From Hemileia vastatrix (taxonomy: Eukaryota; Basidiomycota; Pucciniomycetes; Pucciniales; Zaghouaniaceae), in assembly GCA_030280995.1 (NCBI GenBank), contig JASXTE010000029.1:124001-188000 (forward strand): a stretch of DNA of 64,000 nt, written 5' to 3'. The position numbers were made by a program, and so were the translations under genes. A model generated the notes under the pieces. The model did not search any database. It was not told the DNA's origin and worked only from the letters and a program-made list of their open reading frames with translations. The first letter of the stretch is position 1, and each line of letters begins with the position of its first letter. Below, in pieces: positions 11,407-21,864 of this stretch.

Positions 11407-11412
11407 AATAAA
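11407..11412 (+). terminator. Poly(A) signal of the secreted C2 gene
   Basis: AATAAA lies about 100 bases after the stop codon at 11301-11303. Confidence 0.6.
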
Positions 11413-11931
11413 TCAACTCATCAACTCGTACATCGAAGCTCCTGGAGAATGACTGATCAAAATCAGTCTGTATTGATTTTTATCCTCCACTTGACCACTT
11501 AAATTATTCACAGATGACTTTATAAAAATCAATCCTGTCAATCAGATCTTTACAGAATATAAAACCTGTTGAGAGCAGTAAATCGATCATTGATCTGAGA
11601 AGGTGTTTTTATTGACTATTTCGAACGTTAAGATGAGAGAAATCCTTCACCAAAAAATTGTCCTATGAAGCTGGAGTTAGAATGCTCAACAAGTGACCTA
11701 ATTGGACATTTCTTTGGTTCTTTGATTCTTTGATTTGGTACTGAACAAGTTAGTTCTCTCATTCTATCTCAACTTCGATTGATTAGATTTATTCAAATTG
11801 GGTTACATTGGTCAGGTGAGGCACTTTTTCATTATTTCAAATGAATATCAACACCTATGTCCATATTGATATCTTTATCATACCAACTTCTCTTCCAACA
11901 GATCTTCCAACAGATCTTCCAGCCATTTGAG
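11413..11931. other. Intergenic stretch, no gene seen
   Basis: AT-rich gap between the C2 gene and OST4, holding the 3' flanks of both. No supported frame was seen. GATCTTCCAACA repeats twice near 11900. Confidence 0.45.
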
Positions 11932-12039
11932 TCATCGAATTCGTCTTGAGCCGGCGAAGTAGTGGTAAAAGACAACAGCTGCGAAAAGTACAATCGAAAC
12001 AAAGTTGCACAATAACTCAAGTTGATAATCGTGAAACAT
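11932..12039 (-). CDS. OST4: Oligosaccharyltransferase subunit OST4
   Basis: A 35-residue minus-strand frame reads MFHDYQLELLCNFVSIVLFA, then a VVFYHYF segment and a short basic tail. OST4 is a roughly 36-40 residue single-pass ER membrane protein that stabilises the STT3-containing complex for N-glycosylation. The diagnostic features are here: an acidic residue then QL shortly after the start Met, an Asn entering the helix, an LF near the helix centre, VV-x-YHY at its end, and nothing else. The frame is too short for usual gene finders. A longer overlapping frame on the same strand (11832-12020) has no recognisable content. Its neighbours, RpL38 and the C2 gene, give no further support. Confidence 0.75.
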   Translation of the reverse strand: MFHDYQLELLCNFVSIVLFAAVVFYHYFAGSRRIR

Positions 12040-12438
12040 TCTTAGCTTGAAATTCAAAAGATACTTCGATTAAAGGTGTCAGAGGTATAATACTACCATA
12101 AGTGTCGTCAGCTTAGTGAAAACCGACAATTCGATAGGGCGTGAAGGCGCGCGCACTTGCTCAATTTCATTTAACTAATAGATGAATCAGTCTTGTTTCT
12201 TGTTGATTCCAATTCCCATGGTCAGCAGCATGATGGCGTATTATTTTTCACTCTCAATCTTAGCAGGATCACTCTAAATTTTCACGATATCAACAATAAA
12301 ATATGGAATAAATAAAAGAGTTAAGGTGATAAGAATAACCTTTTGAATTAACACAAATCAACAGGTCAGCAAGCAGTTAGAATAGGAAAAAAAAGAGCAA
12401 TTGACTGGAGATTGTATATGACTGGGGTGCCACAGGAA
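12040..12438. other. Short intergenic stretch upstream of OST4
   Basis: Contains the OST4 5' region, with a GCGCGCGC-like spot near 12150, and the end of the RpL38 3' UTR. Frames of about 30 codons occur on both strands near 12180-12280, but none can be supported. Confidence 0.4.
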
Positions 12439-12444
12439 TTTATT
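12439..12444 (-). terminator. Poly(A) signal of RpL38
   Basis: AATAAA on the minus strand, 15 bases beyond the RpL38 stop codon, giving a very short 3' UTR. Confidence 0.65.
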
Positions 12445-12459
12445 AGCGATTAAATTACA

Positions 12460-12672
12460 TTATTTGAGCTCCTTGACTTGTAGACCAGGAGGTAAGGATT
12501 GTTTTAGCTTTTCGGCTTTTTCCTTGTCGTGGAGAACCAGAGTATGGAGATATCGGGTACAACGTAATTTGAATTTAACACAGTCCTTGGTTCTTTTAAT
12601 CTTGACGGATTTGGCGTCTTTCTTACGAGCTGTAGTGATAAATGCCTTGATGTCAGTTATTTGCTTGGGCAT
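12460..12672 (-). CDS. RpL38: 60S ribosomal protein L38
   Basis: Component of the large cytosolic ribosomal subunit. The 70-residue single-exon frame matches the eL38 family over its full length, with the [16 protein letters not shown]-x-RYLHTLV and [15 protein letters not shown] blocks conserved. Upstream on the coding strand, TTATTTTCAAG stands directly before the ATG. It could be a 3' splice site, so a 5' UTR intron is possible. The 3' UTR is tiny. Confidence 0.96.
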   Translation of the reverse strand: MPKQITDIKAFITTARKKDAKSVKIKRTKDCVKFKLRCTRYLHTLVLHDKEKAEKLKQSLPPGLQVKELK

Positions 12673-13362
12673 CTTGAAAATAAATTAACAATAATAGCGA
12701 GAATCAGAAGAACAATTGACCAGAGCTGATGATACTCGTGCCAGTAACAGGAAGCGGAATGAAACCTGTTTATCCCGATGGCCGAGAGATGGTAGATGCA
12801 AATTTTTCCAACAGCCGCTTGTCAGTAGGGTATTCAGATCAGTCTATAGCCAGGTTGATAACTTCCTTAGACCCTTTGAAGGACTAGATCAACACTGTTC
12901 GAATTAAAATTAGGTTTGGTGAATCTTTCAAATCATATCATTTGGGTATAAAAATGATCAAATTGTTAAATTTGCACTTTTCGATTACCAGATTGATCAG
13001 CTGTTTTGGACAGGGAGCGGCACTGCAGTTCGGTGGCTGATGATCTGTCTTGACCAGGATCAAGATAAACTCTAATCCAAAATACATGCACATTATGTAT
13101 TTGTAATTTTCAAATTTTCATTCATTGACTCTTATCAAGTTATGATGAAAACTTGGTATATTCTACATCTCTACAATTTCAATACTGAATTTGATTGGCA
13201 ATCTGATATGTCCTCCAACTTTTGTTCTACAGCATTTCAGAACAAGCACAAATGCCGAATATCTTCGACCATTAAAATTCACTAATCTTCAAATCATCAA
13301 AATGTAAAAAGCTTTTTGGATGTTTTACTAATTCAACTTGGGTAGCTCGATCCATCGGTAAA
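12673..13362. other. Promoter region between RpL38 and ZDHHC16
   Basis: Divergent upstream regions of the two genes. A 63-codon open frame on the + strand (12716-12907) is rich in Arg, but no start context, splice site or homology supports it, so I do not call it a gene. No TATA box was placed. Confidence 0.45.
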
Positions 13363-14490
13363 ATGCCTGCCGGCGGTCTTAATTATTGGCATCGTCAAAT
13401 CGGCAAAAAAAGTACCTCATTACGTGCAGCATTCTGGTCAAAATGGTCAGTGCTTAAAATTACAGCTTACTCTCTTTTCTACAATGATCACGTTGATTCT
13501 GGATATATGATAGATACTCTGATGGAACCCATGTTTTGGTTTGTCGATAATTTCACCAAATCTTTAGGACCAATTTTTGTTGTTTTGGTAATTGTAACTC
13601 TTTTCATTTACGTTTCCATCGCATGGATCGTAGGATTTCCATTTTGGTATGAAAGATCAACCATAGTATTAATTTTGGGTATGCTGATTGGCAACTGGAT
13701 TCTTATCAATGCATCATTTAATTACTACATGGCATTAACAACAGCACCCGGTTCACCACCTGAAAGATCAGTGATCGAGTCTGCTGTGTCGATCTGCAAA
13801 AAGTGTATCTCACCGAAACCAGCAAGAGCTCACCATTGCTCAGTATGTAACAAATGTATTTTGAAAATGGATCATCATTGTCCATGGCTCAACTCATGCG
13901 TTGGTCATTTCAATCATCGATACTTTTTTCTTTTCTGTTGTTATGTCTGGTTGGGAACCATTTTTGTCGGTCTATTTGGTGTTTACATTGCATATGAAGA
14001 ATACTACGGTGAGAAAAAATACTATCAAGATAGTGATTCTACAAATTTCACAGTCAGTACGATGGACTCATTTCAAATTAACGATCAAATTGATTCAAAC
14101 AACACTCGAACTTGGTGGGAATCAATTCGTCACGGATGCATTATTTTCGAAATGTTGGCAACAGCCGGTATATTTATGGCAATAGGTGCTCTAACATCGT
14201 GGCACATAAAATTGATAACCGATGGTGAAACTTGTGTTGAAACTTACATCAATCAGAAAGAACGGCAACGACTCAAAAAATTAGGTTATGAATTTGTTAA
14301 TCCTTATGATTTTGGACCAGTTGAAAATTGGCGACATTTTCTTGGTTTCAACAGACAAAGACACTGGATTCACTTGTTTCTTCCATCTGTTGCACCACCA
14401 AATGGCGACGGCATCAAATGGTTGATGAATTCTGATGCAACAAAAAGTTATGACTCGATCCACGATCAAATCGATATTCTAACCCATTAA
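13363..14490 (+). CDS. ZDHHC16: Palmitoyltransferase ZDHHC16-like
   Basis: Protein S-acyltransferase of the DHHC family, placed in the ER/Golgi membrane in other animals. Single exon, 375 residues against 377 in human ZDHHC16. Transmembrane segments lie at about 71-91, 100-120, 186-208 and 258-278. The cysteine-rich zinc-binding domain CKKC...HHCSVCNKC lies between TM2 and TM3 and contains the catalytic DHHC at residues 170-173 followed by PW. The N-terminal WHRQ start and the fixed APGSPPE segment before the zinc domain fit the ZDHHC16 subfamily better than other DHHC enzymes. A poly(A) signal lies at 14777. The absence of introns is notable. Confidence 0.93.
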   Translation: MPAGGLNYWHRQIGKKSTSLRAAFWSKWSVLKITAYSLFYNDHVDSGYMIDTLMEPMFWFVDNFTKSLGPIFVVLVIVTLFIYVSIAWIVGFPFWYERSTIVLILGMLIGNWILINASFNYYMALTTAPGSPPERSVIESAVSICKKCISPKPARAHHCSVCNKCILKMDHHCPWLNSCVGHFNHRYFFLFCCYVWLGTIFVGLFGVYIAYEEYYGEKKYYQDSDSTNFTVSTMDSFQINDQIDSNNTRTWWESIRHGCIIFEMLATAGIFMAIGALTSWHIKLITDGETCVETYINQKERQRLKKLGYEFVNPYDFGPVENWRHFLGFNRQRHWIHLFLPSVAPPNGDGIKWLMNSDATKSYDSIHDQIDILTH

Positions 14491-15566
14491 AATTACAAAA
14501 GAAACGTGTACTTTACCAATCACTGCGAAAACTGGTTGAATTCTCATCTTACCTACTGAATATAATAGAAGTGCACATTATTGCTTGAAAATGGTCAGAA
14601 CTGTTCACATTCGAATTGATCAGGACAAGGTTCTGATCATAATTATCTTTAAAATGACAAATTTGTCCGCATCTTATCACCGAGTTTACAATATTAATCG
14701 AGTCGCCACAGCAAAGACTAGCCACCAGGAATCAAGTGGTGATTGTTGGGTGTTCTCTTTCTGACTTGATTTACCCAATAAAATATTGCTACTCAAAGAC
14801 AAAAAGGGTGAATCAGTTACTGATTGTGTCCAATCAATGAAATTTCGCTAAATAATTGAAAGCATCATTGTGAACGATGGTTCTATAACTCTGAAGTGTT
14901 CTTTTTTCTTTAACACTATACAATGCGGTGTATAGATCAGAGGCACAGTCTAAATCAATCGTGGAAGTGGATGTGTAGAAAGTTGTCTTCTCGTTCTAGT
15001 GTATCCATGTCTTTAGTGAAAAATAGTGACACTTCTTAAACACAAATACAGAAGTCATGGTCTCGAGACTCATTGGCTGACTTCTTGTCTCAAAGTTACT
15101 TCCATAACAACTTGAATGTGTTGTTGTCGTGAATTTTATTTTTTCACCAATCTATTTGTTTCAGAGTGTTGCAATTGTTGAAGTGCTACTTTTTTTGAAA
15201 ATGAAATCAAAATGGAAACATAGTGTTCAACTACTCCCATTAAGAATGATATAATTACAATAGGTAGGGAAAAAATCTAATTGACAGTTTGAGAAGAAGA
15301 TCACTCCGAAATTTGTTCGAAATTCAGTCCGAAAACCATTACAGCTGTATACGCGAATACTTAAACTATGGTCATCTTACTTATTGATAAGTAATACCTG
15401 CTGGTTGATAAAATCAGTCATCAAGACTCACAGGGTATACTGACAGTGAGACAATTTGTTTAATTGTTTATTTAAGTAAATTCAAAAAACACTTCCTTTC
15501 ATCAAGGTTGAAGCAAAATAGTTTATATTGTCATTGAATTATGATAAATGATCATTGGTATTCATT
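14491..15566. other. Intergenic stretch between convergent genes
   Basis: Holds the ZDHHC16 3' UTR, with AATAAA at 14777-14782, then AT-rich sequence up to the Smaug stop codon. No supported gene was seen. Confidence 0.55.
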
Positions 15567-15571
15567 TTATT
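15566..15571 (-). terminator. Poly(A) signal overlapping the Smaug stop codon
   Basis: The minus strand reads CAATAAAATG at the end of the frame, so TAA (15569-15567) lies inside AATAAA. If used, the mRNA would have almost no 3' UTR. This is surprising for an RNA regulator and may mean that a further signal is used. Confidence 0.45.
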
Positions 15572-16901
15572 GAATCAATTGAACCAAAAGTATCAGATTT
15601 TGTCGAGACCAACAGTTCTGCTTGAGACAATTATTAACAAGGGCTTTCAATTCTTTCTCATGTTCAGTCTCTTTCACTTGATCCTTGAGCTTTAACAATA
15701 ACCGTATGATCAAGTTGACTTCGGGTGAATCGACTGACAAAGGAGCCGAAATGGCAGAAGCAATAACTTGCATTGTTTCTTGAGGACATTTTGAATTCAT
15801 CACAGCACTCAAATGAATTGGTCGATCTCGCAGTTTTTGAAGTGACTGGACAAACTTTTTTCGTGCACCTTTAGCAGCAACACCGAGGGTTTCAAGTTGT
15901 TCTTCAGTCAGAGCTAAAAAGTGACTAAGTGATGGGAGTGATGCAAAAATTTGGGTATATTTATGAAGCCTTAAACTTTTCAAATAAGCTGGCACATCAG
16001 CCATACCTGGTCCGGAAAATGAATCAATTTTGGGTAAATTAGATACGTCGAATGTTGGTAAAATATTATTTTTACTCGCTGATAGAGCTGATAGACTTGA
16101 TGCCAGGTGAATTTTACTTGCAAACGGTCGAATATAAGTATCTTTTTGTTCTATCGAGAAAACTGGTACAACCATGGACAGTGCGACCAATTCGGCTGCT
16201 TTGACATGATCTACTGGTTGTCTTAATAGTAAATCTAAAGTACTCGTGACCAAATGTAAGTACAATAGTACCAATGATGAATTAGGTGCAAAATTGGTGA
16301 CATCGACAAAAGGTATAGAATTAAGAAGTAGATTGGCTACAATTTCACGTGAGGATGAAGCCTGAGTTGTGAGGAAGTTCTGTAAAAAGCTTATGCTATT
16401 GGCATTCGTACATTCTTCTAGTTCATCGAGTTGCTTTATTCGAGCATGATTGGATACAAGAGCTAAAGACGATAAACTTGCATTGTCTAGAAGATAATAA
16501 AATGCAGTTGCTTGACGTGCAGTATCCATTTCTCTGATCCATTTGGAAATTGTAGATAATTTTCGCTTGAAAGATCCACAATCGTAATCTGGTGAATCGG
16601 TGCCAGCATCTGAATCACTTTCAACACAATCTGAACCAAATCTAGAATCAGAATCTTCACCAGAATCAGTGTCGTCATCATCATCATCTTCATCGGTAAT
16701 CCTTATGGAGTCATTAGTTGACTGTCGAGTCCAATTTCTATTTGTGACTGGTGGTTCTATGCTTGCTAAACGATCTGAACATGCTGGTTGTTGCGGTATT
16801 GATTTGGAATTTCGAATTCCTGAATCGAGTACATCAGTAAATTTTTGAGTTAAATTGTCAACCGAATTCATTGTTTCAGCATTAATATTATTAGAAGACA
16901 T
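15567..16901 (-). CDS. smg: Smaug (SAM-domain RNA-binding translational repressor)
   Basis: Post-transcriptional repressor that binds stem-loop Smaug recognition elements and recruits the CCR4-NOT deadenylase in the cytoplasm. Single exon, 444 residues, shorter than Drosophila Smaug (about 1000) or human SAMD4A (about 720). Residues about 60-90 are an acidic Asp-rich linker. About 110-260 are helical, matching the Smaug similarity region found N-terminal to the SAM domain. The SAM domain runs from about residue 299 to 365 (GMADVPAYLKSLRLHKY, then ALTEEQL, KGARKKFVQSLQKLRDR), keeping the basic residues that contact the RNA hairpin. The tail is a short helical region like the pseudo-HEAT part of the family. 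The C-terminal extension of insect Smaug is missing. Confidence 0.92.
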   Translation of the reverse strand: MSSNNINAETMNSVDNLTQKFTDVLDSGIRNSKSIPQQPACSDRLASIEPPVTNRNWTRQSTNDSIRITDEDDDDDDTDSGEDSDSRFGSDCVESDSDAGTDSPDYDCGSFKRKLSTISKWIREMDTARQATAFYYLLDNASLSSLALVSNHARIKQLDELEECTNANSISFLQNFLTTQASSSREIVANLLLNSIPFVDVTNFAPNSSLVLLYLHLVTSTLDLLLRQPVDHVKAAELVALSMVVPVFSIEQKDTYIRPFASKIHLASSLSALSASKNNILPTFDVSNLPKIDSFSGPGMADVPAYLKSLRLHKYTQIFASLPSLSHFLALTEEQLETLGVAAKGARKKFVQSLQKLRDRPIHLSAVMNSKCPQETMQVIASAISAPLSVDSPEVNLIIRLLLKLKDQVKETEHEKELKALVNNCLKQNCWSRQNLILLVQLIQ

Positions 16902-17091
16902 GATGCCTCACACAACGACAACAAATCGGATCATCAGAGCGAGGACGAACTGACATAAACTTTACCTTAGATGAATCCTAGATGGCTCTGATGGCACTAA
17001 AACCAGCATCAGCGCCATCTGACTGTTTTGCTTTTCAATCATATTATGAAGCATCTGGAGGATTTTTTTTACTGAATGTAATACAAGCATC
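16902..17091. promoter_or_regulatory. Shared promoter of Smaug and Virilizer
   Basis: Only 190 bp separate the start codons of these divergent genes, so both promoters and 5' UTRs must lie here. No TATA box is apparent. The repeated ATGGCTCTGATGGCACTA segment at 16981-16998 begins an unrelated open frame that I take as chance. Confidence 0.6.
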
Positions 17092-20000
17092 ATGCAGGCA
17101 CCGGCTCCTCAACAATTGGTATTTTTCGACACATTCACTCATGAATCCGCTAATGAAATTAGTCTTGACCTGATACAATTCCCATCTCCTGTTAGAATTA
17201 ATGAAATACGTGTCATTCCACTCGGTGCAAGAGTAACAGCTAAATTTCCAAATGGTGACCGGTTGGGTGCAACAAATCCTTCTTCTTTTGAAGTGTCTTT
17301 TTTTGTCAACAATTTAGCCCTTTCATCATCCCATTCTACTTTCACCAAACTTGGATCTTTATCCTACAAGCAGAACGTGAATATTTCTCTTCCATTAGAA
17401 GGTGAAAATGCTCAAATTCCAACTGATGGATTGTTGATTCGTGGTGCGTACAACACACTGACCATTGCAGTCATCGGTCGTATAACTGACAATGAATCTA
17501 TCCGCATTCAAAGTGAAGCTAGTTTAAAAGCTGAAGCTAATGAGGCAGTAAAGATGCAATCCGAAAACCAATCTTCCCAGGCGGAAATTTTAAAAGATGA
17601 AAAACCAAAAGAACCATCCTCAGCTGTGGAATCAGATCAATTTTTAGAAGATCTTTCAAATTCACCCTCTCGTAGTAATTTTTCAATTAAAGGTAGTCTA
17701 GTATCAGCTTCCCCATTAGAAGATGATGACTCTCAACGTGATATTGAATTTAATGAAATGAATCAAAGATTAAAGAACAATCAAGCAAAAAACAATAACC
17801 AACCTCATAACTCCACTGCCGAATCTTTTGTAGATTCAGATTTGCAAGAAATTCTGTCGCCAGAAGTCAATTGCGATGATGCTTTAGAAGATTGTGACTC
17901 AATTTCAGATGGGGAACTAGAGCCAATACCCATGGATACAAACGAAGATAATACTTCTCTACCGAACAAGATGCCTTCTATTCCACTTTCTGAACCAGCT
18001 GAAGACCTCGAACAAATCAGCAGTGGTGATGAAGATATTTTCGTCAAGAGTGATTCGCTCATTGAAGATGCATCCAACGAATTATTAATTACTTCAGATG
18101 AAAAAGATCCCAATTCATCATGTTTAAATTATTTCAATCCATTTACTGATAATTTGAATATTCATTTGGATGATTCTTTTGATCCATGTTTAATTGCAAA
18201 ATCCGTCAAACAAAATCCGTCTAACGATGAATTACCTGCGTTCATCAGTTCTATTCGTGATCGTTTCGATGACAATCGTGAAAGATGGGCTGATGCAGTA
18301 GACTCTTTGATTTGCAGATATTCAGTTGACGAACTGCAAGATCACTGGGACTTCCTCATCAACACTTTGGCTCAGGGATTGAGCAATTTCAATTTCGTCT
18401 CTCCCAATCCAAACTCATCCCAGATGTCAGTATTTAAAGTTCGCCAAATCAAAACCAGTTTGAAATTGTTCATATTCTTACTGAAAGGACAAATAGGTTT
18501 GATCAAAAAATTGGAAGAAAATTCTACTATCTGGTCATCGCTTCTGGAAATTCATCATGGAGAAAATGTCTCTCTACCAATTAGGCTGTTGGTATTATCA
18601 GTATTGGATACCTTAACCAAGTCACTTGAAGGTGTCAAATTCTCCTTGTCCAATCGAATTGTATTCTCACATGGTTCACTCACAATTTACCAGTGGATTC
18701 TTAAACAGATTCTGAATCAATCTTCCAGTCGAATACTCTACATCCTACAGAAGCTACTTCAACGAGCCAACTTATTCCAATTTCTCTCAGAATGCAGTCA
18801 AAAATTCATTTCTCCTTCAGTCAATGATCCAGAAAAATTGTTAGACCTGTTAGATCATCTCATTTTACAATTGAAATTGTGTTTATCTTTGTCAGAACAA
18901 TCAAATTCTTTCTTACCCGCAAGTAGCCTGTTTTCATTCAAAAACGATTTTAAGGCAAATTTACCTTCTCTACTCGATTGGTTCCATGACGTACAATTAC
19001 TCAAATCTTTAGTCAACTTATCACAAGTTAATTCACTCAAACAAACAGTTGGACAATTGGTTATTATGATTACCAATTTACCTGACGGATTGAATTTTCT
19101 TTCTTCCGGTTCAAGATCATCATGTACAATTTCCATCATCAAAAATTTACTTTGCGACTGCCAACGTTCAACCGATTCGACCAAATCAATAATCAAGTTG
19201 GCATATTGTCTACACGGCAATTTTTTACTGAAAAATTTACTCACTCATGATGATGATTGGGAAAAATATCTGTACCAACTTTACTTTTTCATGTTAGATC
19301 CATCATCCTACAGTCTACCTGCATTGATGACGATATTTTGTGATGAAAATAATTTGAGTCGGCTGATAAATTTACTTTTCCAGATTGATTCTGTTTCAAC
19401 CCTTCAAGAATCTGTAACTGCAGACCTGTTGTCAGAAATTATACGTAATCGATCAAGAAAAATTCAAAACTTACTTATGATGCATTCTAATTCTCTGATC
19501 GAATTGTCAAGGAGAATCAGTCGTTTGCGAGATGTATCAGATTGGATGTCGATCGGTCTTCAGCATGTTCCCATCAAGTATTCCCGTGACTATTTCAATT
19601 CACTTTGCAAAGCATTGAAAATTGAATGTGACACTGTCATCGCAACTCGCAAGCCGACAACTACTTTGATCACGCTACTCAGATTGGCCAAAGAAGCATC
19701 CGTAGACGAATTTGTCGATTCTGTTCAATTAGAAACATCTATCAAACAACTCAAGTACGAATATGCAGTGATTGAACTTTTTTCTAATGATATTTTACAA
19801 ACAATGGTCACACTAATCGACTCACTTGCAAATAATACTGCAATCAGATCCTTCGATCGATATCACAATCACACTCAATTGACTCTATTTACAATTGAAG
19901 CATGCATTCCGATGATTTATCGTATTATATCTTCCTTGATGAGAGTTCGAGGCATCAATTATAGGGACTGCACCCCAATCAGACCGCTCCTTAAATTATA

Positions 20001-21864
20001 TGCATTAGTAAAAACTTACGATTTTACACAATGGTCTTTTATCATTGACAAGGTGTCCAATCAGATAATTGACATCATCTCACTTTACACTCAGTTATTA
20101 CCTGGTTTCAATCCCAACAACATCGCCTCAAGTTTGTGGTGCAAAACATTAAGCGAATGCATCGAATTTACACTCTCAGCTCCCAAGTATTTTTATCCTG
20201 GATTGAAACTTTTAAATGAGTTAATGCCCCTCACATTACCCATTCGTGTTCCATCAACCATCGAGATATCAGATTCAACTCATCCTGATGTCGCTCATTT
20301 GCTTAACATGCGAACCATCTGGGCCCTCCATATTCACTCTGTTGGTAAACAAATGGAATCAATGATCAATCATTTATCTATCTCAAGTGACAATGATGTC
20401 AAGTGCCAACTGATTCAATTGTCTACCAAATTATGTGACCTTCCTTTGCCATGTCCATTGCTCGTGTGTCAAGGAATGTTGAATGCTTTTGAAGTTGTAA
20501 AGAACCAGCCATTGGCATTGAAACAATGGTTTACATTTCTCTCTCTTTTGTGCAAACTCGGTTCATTTAAAACTACATTTTTATATGCTGCATTCAAAAA
20601 TCATTCATCCACATCATCCATCCCTCCTAAAACAACCGCTGAAAATTGTTTTTTCGTTCAAATATCCCAATGGATATCAACTGGTGACGAAAAAGTTCTC
20701 TCAGTTTGTAAAAAATTATGTGACATTCAAATACGTTTGCAAACTTTTCATCAAGATGAACTTCAAGAAACTGCCAATAATCTGCCACCTAAAGATTCAC
20801 TGGTATTCTTGGTTCAAAAGTTGACAAGTAGTGATGCAAAATGTACGAATACTGATTCTATTGAAGTAATCACCACAATTACGAAGAGCGACATAGGCCA
20901 AGTCATTGTTAGCAATATTTTAAGCGAGTGTAATTTTGTCAGTGACCTTTTGGATCGAATACAAAAAGGTAAAATCAATGAAGAATCGATTAATTTACTC
21001 AAAAGCCTCCTAGTATTATTGGAATCTCTATGGAATCAACAATTCAAAAGCAAGTTTGGCGATCAATTGAGACAAATTGCTCTTTCGCTTGAAGATCCTC
21101 AATCATCTCTTTTAAGTAAGTCAATTCTGGGTGAGACAAGTCAAGTTGCAGTGTCCATCAATCGTTTACTCGATCAGCCAGGTAGACCAGAAAGAGGAAA
21201 CAATGTCCTTTCATTGTCCCGACCTGAGCCATTGAAGACAATTTTTCAGAGAAGAAAGTCACTCACTCATTTACTCAACGAAGAGGAAGACAAAAGTGAC
21301 CTGGATCAAATTCTTGCCCTGGTTTCCTCAGAAACTTTTACCAGCAGCCATCAAGCTTTACATTCACAAGTGAATTTGATAGAACTAAGTGCATCTTTGT
21401 TTCCTGATGGCTCATTTGACCTGTTGAGTGCACTGAACAATTTGCTGATGCTACCATCCAATACAAGTAATTATGACCAAAGTAGTCGCCAAAAGAGAAC
21501 TTTCATCAATAGAAGGGAACAACATTCACATCATCAACAATCATCACTAAATCGAGATCGCCTCATGGTCTTACCCAGTCGAGGTCGTTCAGGTGGTCCA
21601 TCTGGTTCCAAAGATCCTTTCCGCAGTCGACCACCTAATACATCAAGACCACCTTCAATGCACGTTGATGATTTTGTTGCCATGGAGCAACGTGGTTCTA
21701 CATCAGTACCAAACAGTATGGTTAATGATCAACTGCGTGGACAGAGAGCCCGAAATAATAAGGATAAAAGACCCAGGACGAAGTCTCAACATCGAGCATC
21801 TTCTCGAGATAACACTTTACCTGCTTCGAGATTTGTACCAATTAGAGGATTTCCTGGCCACTAG
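17092..21864 (+). CDS. vir: Virilizer (m6A methyltransferase complex scaffold)
   Basis: Scaffold of the nuclear m6A writer complex (METTL3/METTL14, WTAP/Fl(2)d, Zc3h13, Hakai). In insects it also acts in Sxl-dependent splicing. One uninterrupted 1590-residue frame against about 1800 in vertebrates and flies. The N-terminal VIR domain is clear: LVFFDTFTHE, then a FPSPVRINEIRVIPLGARV block and a TNPSSFEVSFFVNNL block. Residues about 165-350 are an acidic, Ser-rich disordered linker. The middle (about 360-1400) is helical and armadillo/HEAT-like. The C-terminus (about 1480-1590) is disordered and basic, with RGRSGGPSG and RPPNTSRPPS stretches, as in other Virilizers. A 4.8-kb frame without introns is remarkable next to the six-exon COP1. 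Confidence 0.95.
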   Translation: MQAPAPQQLVFFDTFTHESANEISLDLIQFPSPVRINEIRVIPLGARVTAKFPNGDRLGATNPSSFEVSFFVNNLALSSSHSTFTKLGSLSYKQNVNISLPLEGENAQIPTDGLLIRGAYNTLTIAVIGRITDNESIRIQSEASLKAEANEAVKMQSENQSSQAEILKDEKPKEPSSAVESDQFLEDLSNSPSRSNFSIKGSLVSASPLEDDDSQRDIEFNEMNQRLKNNQAKNNNQPHNSTAESFVDSDLQEILSPEVNCDDALEDCDSISDGELEPIPMDTNEDNTSLPNKMPSIPLSEPAEDLEQISSGDEDIFVKSDSLIEDASNELLITSDEKDPNSSCLNYFNPFTDNLNIHLDDSFDPCLIAKSVKQNPSNDELPAFISSIRDRFDDNRERWADAVDSLICRYSVDELQDHWDFLINTLAQGLSNFNFVSPNPNSSQMSVFKVRQIKTSLKLFIFLLKGQIGLIKKLEENSTIWSSLLEIHHGENVSLPIRLLVLSVLDTLTKSLEGVKFSLSNRIVFSHGSLTIYQWILKQILNQSSSRILYILQKLLQRANLFQFLSECSQKFISPSVNDPEKLLDLLDHLILQLKLCLSLSEQSNSFLPASSLFSFKNDFKANLPSLLDWFHDVQLLKSLVNLSQVNSLKQTVGQLVIMITNLPDGLNFLSSGSRSSCTISIIKNLLCDCQRSTDSTKSIIKLAYCLHGNFLLKNLLTHDDDWEKYLYQLYFFMLDPSSYSLPALMTIFCDENNLSRLINLLFQIDSVSTLQESVTADLLSEIIRNRSRKIQNLLMMHSNSLIELSRRISRLRDVSDWMSIGLQHVPIKYSRDYFNSLCKALKIECDTVIATRKPTTTLITLLRLAKEASVDEFVDSVQLETSIKQLKYEYAVIELFSNDILQTMVTLIDSLANNTAIRSFDRYHNHTQLTLFTIEACIPMIYRIISSLMRVRGINYRDCTPIRPLLKLYALVKTYDFTQWSFIIDKVSNQIIDIISLYTQLLPGFNPNNIASSLWCKTLSECIEFTLSAPKYFYPGLKLLNELMPLTLPIRVPSTIEISDSTHPDVAHLLNMRTIWALHIHSVGKQMESMINHLSISSDNDVKCQLIQLSTKLCDLPLPCPLLVCQGMLNAFEVVKNQPLALKQWFTFLSLLCKLGSFKTTFLYAAFKNHSSTSSIPPKTTAENCFFVQISQWISTGDEKVLSVCKKLCDIQIRLQTFHQDELQETANNLPPKDSLVFLVQKLTSSDAKCTNTDSIEVITTITKSDIGQVIVSNILSECNFVSDLLDRIQKGKINEESINLLKSLLVLLESLWNQQFKSKFGDQLRQIALSLEDPQSSLLSKSILGETSQVAVSINRLLDQPGRPERGNNVLSLSRPEPLKTIFQRRKSLTHLLNEEEDKSDLDQILALVSSETFTSSHQALHSQVNLIELSASLFPDGSFDLLSALNNLLMLPSNTSNYDQSSRQKRTFINRREQHSHHQQSSLNRDRLMVLPSRGRSGGPSGSKDPFRSRPPNTSRPPSMHVDDFVAMEQRGSTSVPNSMVNDQLRGQRARNNKDKRPRTKSQHRASSRDNTLPASRFVPIRGFPGH

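Noticed and set aside
12180..12291. Small hydrophobic frames near OST4 on both strands
   Set aside because: Too short, and on the minus strand preceded by an in-frame stop; no family pattern.
12716..12907. Arg-rich 63-codon frame upstream of RpL38
   Set aside because: No splice or start context and no homology; it lies in a divergent promoter region.
16982..17173. Open frame between Smaug and Virilizer
   Set aside because: It overlaps the Virilizer start in another frame and would crowd a 190-bp promoter.
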